Source: Pseudomonadota bacterium
GTDB lineage: Bacteria; Pseudomonadota; Alphaproteobacteria; Caulobacterales; Caulobacteraceae
Assembly (NCBI GenBank): GCA_023416055.1
Contig: JAEZIH010000282.1
Span: forward strand, 1 to 6,796
Length of the DNA stretch: 6,796 nucleotides
Reading direction: 5' to 3'
Made by a program: the position numbers and the translations under genes. Shown here in pieces: positions 1 to 6,796 of the stretch; within the stretch, counting starts at the first letter, position 1; each line of letters opens with the position of its first letter. The notes below the pieces were generated by a model. The model ran no database searches. It was not told the DNA's origin and saw only the letters and a program-made list of their open reading frames with translations.

Positions 1-878
<878 letters not shown>

Positions 879-880
879 GC

Positions 881-2152
<1,272 letters not shown>

Positions 2153-2198
2153 TCAGGCGCCCTGTAGCATGGACTTCCCGCCAAGGCTCGCTCGATTT

Positions 2199-2220
2199 TG
2201 ACCTTGCATATGCGGGTTCA
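2199..2220. promoter_or_regulatory. Candidate BkdR (Lrp-type) operator, imperfect dyad
   Basis: A 22-base imperfect inverted repeat lies inside the bkdA1-bkdR gap. The left half-site reads TGACCTTGCAT; the right half-site read on the other strand is TGAACCCGCAT. Eight of eleven positions match and the centre is the perfect 8-base palindrome GCATATGC (2206-2213). Lrp/AsnC dimers bind dyads of about 15 bases or more with an A/T-containing centre, usually in arrays, so size and position suit a BkdR site. It would overlap the proposed -35 region of bkdR, which suits autoregulation. Binding itself is inference. Confidence 0.45.
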
Positions 2221-2250
2221 CGGGTATTTTATTGCGCCAGAACCAGCACC

Positions 2251-2254
2251 GGAG
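2251..2254 (+). promoter_or_regulatory. Ribosome binding site fixing the TTG start of bkdR
   Basis: GGAG lies seven bases before the TTG at 2262. It decides between two in-frame TTG codons. The upstream one (2232) has no ribosome site and would add ten residues (Arg, Gln, Asn, His-rich) not expected in an Lrp protein. The downstream one gives a start of the form MADDLDPVDARILDIL, which is typical for the family. Confidence 0.7.
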
Positions 2255-2261
2255 AAACGCC

Positions 2262-2750
2262 TTGGCCGACGACCTGGATCCCGTGGACGCCAGAATCCTG
2301 GATATCCTGCAGCAGGACGCCGGATTGTCCGTGGCCGAGGTGGCCGAGCGGGTCGGCCTGTCAGCGTCGCCGTGCTGGCGCCGGATCAAGAGACTGGAGG
2401 ATACCGGCTTCATCCGCAAGCGGGTGACCCTGCTGGACGCCGGCAAGCTGGGTCTCGACTTCGAGGTCTACGCCATCGTCAAGCTGAACCTGCCGTCCAG
2501 CGAGAACCTGGATGTCTTCGAGGCGGCCGTCGCCCAGTGGCCGGAGGTGGTGCAGTGCGCCACCATCACCGGGCGCGAGGACTACGTGCTGCGCATCATC
2601 ACCTCGGACATGCACGCCTTCGACCGCTTTCTGCGCGAGAAGCTGCTGAGCCTGGGCATCGTCTCGGACTGCGAGAGCCACATCGTCACCCGCGGGGTGA
2701 AGAACGTCACCTCCCTGCCCTTGGGGATCGTGACCCCCCACGTGGGCTGA
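2262..2750 (+). CDS. bkdR: Lrp/AsnC-family regulator of branched-chain amino acid catabolism (BkdR)
   Basis: This 162-residue protein (TTG start) is an Lrp/AsnC transcription regulator. The N-terminal winged helix-turn-helix covers about residues 5-55 (LDPVDARILDILQQDAGLS, then the recognition part VGLSASPCWRRIKRLEDTG). A linker leads to the C-terminal RAM/ligand-binding domain at about 68-145, with the family signature VVQCATITGREDYVLRI (97-113). The length equals that of P. putida BkdR (about 161), which lies divergent from bkdA1 and activates it in response to branched-chain amino acids, as here. Function as the bkd activator is therefore inferred from both family and position. The gene may also control itself through the dyad at 2199-2220. 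Its stop codon is followed after 2 bases by the start of the next gene, so it is likely the first gene of a plus-strand transcript. A close alternative is a general Lrp paralogue, but the neighbourhood argues for BkdR. Confidence 0.9.
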   Translation: MADDLDPVDARILDILQQDAGLSVAEVAERVGLSASPCWRRIKRLEDTGFIRKRVTLLDAGKLGLDFEVYAIVKLNLPSSENLDVFEAAVAQWPEVVQCATITGREDYVLRIITSDMHAFDRFLREKLLSLGIVSDCESHIVTRGVKNVTSLPLGIVTPHVG

Positions 2751-2752
2751 TT

Positions 2753-3568
2753 ATGAGGCGCGCCCTCGCCGCCGCGGTAGCGGTCGGCGCCCTGACAGCG
2801 TCGCCAGCGGCGGCCCAGAGCCCCGCCGAGCACGGCTCGTCCAGCGGAGGCCTGTTGCGCGACGCCTCGTCGGTGATGGCGGCGCAGGACGTCGTCGACC
2901 GCGCCGGCCTCGCCTGCCGGGTGACCGACGCCCTGCGGCGCGGGCGCGACGAAACCGGCGCCGACCACTACGAAGTAGCCTGCGCCGAGGGACCCGGCTT
3001 CGTCGTCGTGGGCGCCCCGCCCTTCCAGTCCGCCAGTTGCCTGGCCCTCGCGGAGCCGGAGACCCGCCCGCCGGACGCCGCCGCCTGCCGCCTGAGCCGG
3101 AACCGCAACCCGCGCCGTCACTTCGCGCGCATGGCCGCGGACGCCGGCGTGGCCTGCGCGGTCGAGCGCGGCGCCATCGCCGGCCTGGCCCCGTCCGGGC
3201 GGATGATCGTCGAGATCGCCTGCCGCGGGCCCGAGGGCTACTGGCTGGAGGAGACGGCGGAAGGCTGGACCGCGCGAGACTGCCTGACCGTGCGGGCGCA
3301 GGGCGGCCAGTGCCGACTGACGCCGGAGCGGGACGACGCCGCGGCGTTCGAGCGGCGGCTCGCGGGCACGGCTTTGGCCGGGTGCCGGCCGTCAGAGGTG
3401 CGGGTGATGGGCGAGGGCGCGGTGGGCGCCTGGTACGCGCTGCGCTGCCGCGACGGCGACACGGCCGCCCGCTTCCGCCACTCAGGCGTGCTGGAAGAGG
3501 TCGTGGCCTGCGCCGAGGCGGGGCGGATCGGCGGCGGTTGCCGGCTGGGGCGGGACCCGGCGAACTGA
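2753..3568 (+). CDS. Exported protein of unknown function with three tandem four-cysteine repeats
   Basis: I do not recognise this 271-residue protein. It starts with a clear Sec signal peptide (MRRALAAAVAVGALTASPAAAQ; predicted cut after Ala21 or so), then a short Ser/Gly-rich stretch. The rest is three copies of a module of about 76-80 residues. Each module holds four cysteines: 55, 77, 96, 112; then 135, 157, 177, 187; then 211, 232, 253, 263. These twelve are the only cysteines in the protein. The first gap is 21-22 residues in all copies and the second 19-21; the last Cys is always followed by Arg-Leu. Residues before the second Cys are also alike (YEVAC, VEIAC, YALRC). Paired, disulfide-bonded cysteines in the periplasm are a reasonable inference. 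The ATG lies 2 bases after the bkdR stop and has no strong ribosome site, suggesting translational coupling. The reading frame is open further upstream, but that part overlaps bkdR in another frame and lacks a signal peptide. Confidence 0.82.
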   Translation: MRRALAAAVAVGALTASPAAAQSPAEHGSSSGGLLRDASSVMAAQDVVDRAGLACRVTDALRRGRDETGADHYEVACAEGPGFVVVGAPPFQSASCLALAEPETRPPDAAACRLSRNRNPRRHFARMAADAGVACAVERGAIAGLAPSGRMIVEIACRGPEGYWLEETAEGWTARDCLTVRAQGGQCRLTPERDDAAAFERRLAGTALAGCRPSEVRVMGEGAVGAWYALRCRDGDTAARFRHSGVLEEVVACAEAGRIGGGCRLGRDPAN

Positions 3569-3608
3569 CCCGATTGCGCGCGCGGCGCGTCGGGGCGATG
3601 CTGGCGCC

Positions 3609-3614
3609 AGGAGG
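3609..3614 (+). promoter_or_regulatory. Strong ribosome binding site of the pirin gene
   Basis: AGGAGG sits five bases before the ATG at 3620. Its first two bases overlap the perfect 10-base palindrome CTGGCGCCAG (3601-3610). Confidence 0.75.
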
Positions 3615-3619
3615 GACCC

Positions 3620-4561
3620 ATGATCGAAATGGTGATCGACGCCCGGCGCAAGGACCTGGGCGGCTTCGAGGTCGGGCGGGTGCTGCCGTTCCACGCGCGG
3701 CGGATGGTGGGGCCGTTCATCTTCCTCGACCAGATGGGGCCGGCGGAGTTCGCGCCCGGGGCGGAGGCGATCAATGTGCGGCCGCACCCGCACATCGGCC
3801 TGTCGACCCTGAGCTATCTGTTCGAGGGCGAGATCCTGCACCGCGACTCGACCGGCGTGACCCAGGCGATCCGCCCGGGCGAGGTGAACTGGATGACCGC
3901 CGGACGGGGCATCGTTCACTCAGAGCGCACCGACCCGCTGAAGAAGAGCCAGGGCGGAAAGATGCACGGCATGCAGGCCTGGGTGGCCTTGCCGCTGGAG
4001 GCCGAGGACGACGCGCCGTCCTTCCACCACCATGGCGAGGAGGACCAGCCGACCTACGAGAACGGCGGCCTGTTTGCGCGGCTGGTGGCGGGCGAGGCCT
4101 ATGGGGCGAAGGCGGCGGTGCCGACCTCGTCGCCGCTGTTCTACGTCCACTGGGAGCTGGCCGAGGGCGTGCGCACGGCGCCGCCTCCCGGCAAGGGCGT
4201 CGCCGGCGGCTATTCCGAACGCGCGCTGTACGTGGCCCGGGGCGAGATCGAGGTCGACGGACAGCGCTTCCATGAAGGCCAGATGGTCGTGCTGGCCTCG
4301 ACCGCAGAGCCGACCATCGGGGCGGTGAGGCCCTCGACGGTCATGGTGCTGGGCGGCGAGCCGGTCGGACCCCGGCTGATCTGGTGGAATTTCGTCGCCT
4401 CGTCCCAGGCGCGCATCGACGCGGCCAAGGCCGACTGGCAGGCCGGGCGCATGGCGTTGCCGACCGGGGACGACGAGGAGTTCATTCCCCTGCCCGAAAC
4501 GCCGTCGACGCCCGAGCCGGCGCCGGCGCCGGTGAAGCCCGACCCTACCGATCCGGTCTAG
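3620..4561 (+). CDS. Pirin family protein
   Basis: This 313-residue protein is a pirin, a two-domain bicupin that binds one metal (usually iron) in its N-terminal cupin. The metal ligands of human pirin (His56, His58, His101, Glu103) have clear equivalents here: His56 and His58 in RPHPHIGLST, His100 and Glu102 in GRGIVHSER. Other family motifs are GPFIFLDQMGP (31-41), EGEILHRDSTG (69-79) and the C-terminal cupin at about 180-270, with YSERALYVARGEIEVDG and ending in LIWWNFVASS. Known activities in the family include quercetinase and protein-partner regulation; in Serratia a pirin binds the E1 subunit of pyruvate dehydrogenase. The real substrate or partner here is unknown. The last 30 or so residues are a Pro/Ala-rich tail outside the usual fold, encoded partly by a GCCGGC repeat (4516-4532). 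It follows the four-cysteine protein by 51 bases and may share its transcript, but the strong ribosome site would serve its own transcript too. Confidence 0.94.
   Translation: MIEMVIDARRKDLGGFEVGRVLPFHARRMVGPFIFLDQMGPAEFAPGAEAINVRPHPHIGLSTLSYLFEGEILHRDSTGVTQAIRPGEVNWMTAGRGIVHSERTDPLKKSQGGKMHGMQAWVALPLEAEDDAPSFHHHGEEDQPTYENGGLFARLVAGEAYGAKAAVPTSSPLFYVHWELAEGVRTAPPPGKGVAGGYSERALYVARGEIEVDGQRFHEGQMVVLASTAEPTIGAVRPSTVMVLGGEPVGPRLIWWNFVASSQARIDAAKADWQAGRMALPTGDDEEFIPLPETPSTPEPAPAPVKPDPTDPV
4516..4532. repeat. Short GCCGGC tandem repeat in the pirin 3' end
   Basis: Nearly three head-to-tail copies of the 6-base unit GCCGGC encode part of the Pro/Ala-rich tail. Gain or loss of a unit would keep the frame and only add or remove two residues. 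Confidence 0.6.
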
Positions 4562-4567
4562 GCTGCG

Positions 4568-4933
4568 TCAGCCCCGATCGCGATCCCGGCGGCACATTTG
4601 ACGGGCGCGCACGGCCATCAGCCGGTCGCCGGCCTCGCGCGCCTCGTTGCGGGCGTCGGTGCAGCGGCCGAGCTCGATGAGGGTGCTGACCCGGTTGGCG
4701 AGGTCGACCCGCGCCAGCGGCTGGGAGGGCAGGTTGTTGCCACGGGCGGCTTGCAGGAAGGTCTCGTACTCGGACCGGGTCGAGGCATTCGATCCGACCA
4801 TGGGGCGGATATCCCGGAAGACGGGCGGCTGGGGTTGCTGGGGCGGCGGCTGTTGCGGCGGCTGTTGCTGGGCGGCGGCCGGCAGGGCCGTCGCGAGGGC
4901 GGCGACAGCGATCAGGCAGGGAGACAGGCGCAT
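4568..4933 (-). CDS. Small exported Gln/Pro-rich protein of unknown function
   Basis: This 121-residue protein is not recognised. It starts with a Sec signal peptide (MRLSPCLIAVAALATALPAAAQ, predicted cut after about Ala21; Cys6 is too early and in the wrong context for a lipobox). Residues 22-37 are a run of Gln and Pro only, then comes a probably helical C-terminal part of about 70 residues with two cysteines (91 and 114) that could form a disulfide, ending in a basic RRDRDRG tail. The start is well supported: AAGGAGG (complement of 4940-4946) lies six bases before the ATG at 4933, although the frame is open further upstream. It converges on the pirin gene with only six bases between the stops, and is divergent from the luciferase-like gene. 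The C-terminal helices may be a small protein-interaction domain, but that is speculation. Confidence 0.78.
   Translation of the reverse strand: MRLSPCLIAVAALATALPAAAQQQPPQQPPPQQPQPPVFRDIRPMVGSNASTRSEYETFLQAARGNNLPSQPLARVDLANRVSTLIELGRCTDARNEAREAGDRLMAVRARQMCRRDRDRG
4843..4866. repeat. Perfect 12-base tandem duplication in the Gln/Pro-rich segment
   Basis: The unit GCGGCGGCTGTT occurs twice head to tail (4843-4854 and 4855-4866). On the coding (minus) strand it encodes Gln-Gln-Pro-Pro. As the unit is a multiple of three, slippage would change the repeat number without breaking the gene. Confidence 0.85.
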
Positions 4934-5047
4934 GACGGTCCTCCTTGAGGGGCCATCCTCCCACAAACCCTTGATTGTGCAACTTAGCGCCGTTCGCGCG
5001 TGGGCGGCGCAACTTGAATCCGGCGTCCGCAACCCGATCTGTAGCGG
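4934..5047. promoter_or_regulatory. Divergent intergenic region between the Gln/Pro-rich protein and the luciferase-like gene
   Basis: These 114 bases separate two divergent starts and should hold both promoters, but I find no convincing -35/-10 pair for either. The heptamer GCAACTT occurs twice, starting at 4979 and 5009, exactly 30 bases apart, and a weaker GCAACCC starts at 5029. One GANTC site (GAATC, 5016-5020), the CcrM methylation target of most alphaproteobacteria, lies here. The plus-strand gene has an in-frame TAG just before its ATG (5042-5044) and only a weak ribosome site. Confidence 0.45.
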
Positions 5048-6043
<996 letters not shown>

Positions 6044-6107
6044 GGGGCCGGCATTACAGTTTCTTAAATGGCGAAGCTTCCGGCGGGGCGGCATAGGCCC
6101 CCTGACC

Positions 6108-6112
6108 GGGAG
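6108..6112 (+). promoter_or_regulatory. Ribosome binding site of the S41-like peptidase gene
   Basis: GGGAG lies seven bases before the ATG at 6120 and supports that start, which is directly followed by a signal peptide. It overlaps a GANTC site (GAGTC, 6110-6114). Confidence 0.6.
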
Positions 6113-6119
6113 TCTTCGC

Positions 6120-6796
6120 ATGCGTCGTCCTACCCTCGCCCTCGCCGGGCTGATCGCCCTTCTTGGCGCCCAGTCCGCAGCCGCGCAGCCGGCGCCAGCG
6201 CAGCCCGCAGAATTCGATCCCGCCGGCTGGGCCGCCGATCTCGACCAGGTGCGCGAGGCGATGAGTTCCCACTACGCCAACCTGGAATGGGCCGTGACCG
6301 AGCGCGAGGCGCCGCTGGGTCAGGTCTTCGCCCAGGGCCGGCAACGTCTGCTGGCGACGCGCAACGAGGCGGAGGCGCGCGAGGTGTTCGAGCGGCTGGA
6401 GCGCTGGCTGGGCGATGGACACGTCGATATCGTCTGGCCGCGTCCGGGCCAGGCAGCCGAGGCCGGGTTGGGCGCATCGGCCGACGACCGGGCGCCTTGC
6501 GAGCGGCTCGGCTATGCGGCCGGCCGGGACAACAGCGCAGTCGCCCGCGGCCTACCCGGCTATCGACCGCTGGACGGGGACAGCGGCTTTCCCGCCGGTC
6601 TCGTCGAGGTCGACGGTCGAACAGTGGGGGTGATCCGCATCGGCCTGTTCTCGCCCCAGACCCATCCGCCGGCCTGCGCCGCCGCCCTGGCTGAGCTGGC
6701 GCCGTCCGGCGAGCCCTGCGACGAGGACTGCCGGGCGCAGCTGTGGCGGCGGGCGGTCGACCGGGTGACCGCGGACTTCTCGGAGCGGCTGCGGGC
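6120..6796 (+). CDS. Exported S41-family-like peptidase (partial, N-terminal part only)
   Basis: The frame is open from ATG 6120 to the window edge (225 full codons). It begins with a Sec signal peptide (MRRPTLALAGLIALLGAQSAAAQ), so the product is likely periplasmic or secreted. Residues 32-106 resemble the N-terminal helical region of S41 peptidases related to C-terminal processing proteases: FDPAGWAADLDQVREAMSSH, then HYANLEW (51-57), and the hallmark-like LERWLGDGHVDIVWP (93-107). VGVIRIGLFSP (169-179) looks like the first strand of the protease core. Cys127, 186, 200 and 204 are in the mature part; CDEDC may form a local pair. The catalytic Ser/Lys would lie beyond the window, so activity cannot be judged. 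The family call rests on recalled patterns; an inactive relative is possible. It is 76 bases from the upstream gene on the same strand and could have its own promoter there, though I see no good boxes. Confidence 0.7.
   Translation, partial: MRRPTLALAGLIALLGAQSAAAQPAPAQPAEFDPAGWAADLDQVREAMSSHYANLEWAVTEREAPLGQVFAQGRQRLLATRNEAEAREVFERLERWLGDGHVDIVWPRPGQAAEAGLGASADDRAPCERLGYAAGRDNSAVARGLPGYRPLDGDSGFPAGLVEVDGRTVGVIRIGLFSPQTHPPACAAALAELAPSGEPCDEDCRAQLWRRAVDRVTADFSERLR

Noticed and set aside
2161..2184. Sigma-54 promoter for bkdA1 (minus strand GG ... GC)
   Set aside because: The GG and GC elements are separated by 12 bases, not the required 10.
2198..2752. Upstream extension of the four-cysteine protein's frame through bkdR
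   Set aside because: This part overlaps bkdR in a different frame, is Arg/Gly/Pro-rich noise, and would bury the signal peptide at 2753.
3575..3590. GCGCG-rich stretch after the four-cysteine gene as a terminator
   Set aside because: It can fold in several weak registers but has no T run; looks like simple G+C-rich spacer.
3037..4275. 412-codon plus-strand frame across the four-cysteine gene and pirin
   Set aside because: Arg/Gly/Ala-rich shadow overlapping two well-supported genes in other frames.
4561..4573. Hairpin GGCTG-CGT-CAGCC at the convergent gene ends as a terminator
   Set aside because: Five-base stem with a three-base loop and no T run on either strand; too weak to call.
4576..4585. 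Perfect palindrome GATCGCGATC
   Set aside because: It lies in the coding 3' end of the Gln/Pro-rich gene and is explained by the repeated Arg-Asp codons there.

Overview
The window is about two-thirds G+C, densely coded, and most G- or C-ending codons are used. Gene content and style suggest an alphaproteobacterium, most likely Caulobacterales (Caulobacter/Brevundimonas/Phenylobacterium-like). Pointers are a BkdA/BkdR pair, many short secreted proteins with AAAQ-type signal peptidase sites, and sparse GANTC sites, several of them near gene starts. The genus is inference; no rRNA or other marker is present. I see no tRNA, rRNA, CRISPR array, insertion sequence or phage gene.

Layout. Bases 1-878 (minus, cut by the window edge) and 881-2116 (minus) encode the beta and alpha subunits of the E1 component of the branched-chain 2-oxoacid dehydrogenase, in the order bkdA1-bkdA2 with a 2-base gap. 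Across a 145-base divergent control region lies bkdR (2262-2750, plus), an Lrp/AsnC regulator with a TTG start and a good ribosome binding site. This is the same arrangement as the bkd locus of Pseudomonas putida. The control region holds a 22-base imperfect dyad centred on GCATATGC, which I propose as the BkdR/Lrp-type operator.

Two bases after bkdR begins a gene (2753-3568) for an exported protein I do not recognise. It is built of three tandem copies of a four-cysteine module, each ending in Cys-Arg-Leu. It is followed after 51 bases by a pirin (3620-4561) with an intact metal site. The three plus-strand genes could form one transcript. Converging on the pirin is a small exported Gln/Pro-rich protein (4568-4933, minus). 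Across a 114-base gap lies a divergently transcribed YhbW-type flavin-dependent luciferase-like oxidoreductase (5048-6043). A hairpin spans its stop codon. The last gene (6120 to the edge, plus) is the N-terminal part of an exported protein resembling S41-family peptidases.

How they fit together. The left third is a recognisable catabolic unit: BkdR senses branched-chain amino acids (family knowledge) and drives the divergent E1 genes for valine, leucine and isoleucine breakdown; E2 and E3 would lie left of base 1. The pirin is notable because a bacterial pirin is known to bind and modulate an E1 subunit of a related 2-oxoacid dehydrogenase. The rest looks like ordinary chromosomal genes. I found no clear undescribed multi-gene system; the best candidate for novelty is the triplicated four-cysteine exported protein.
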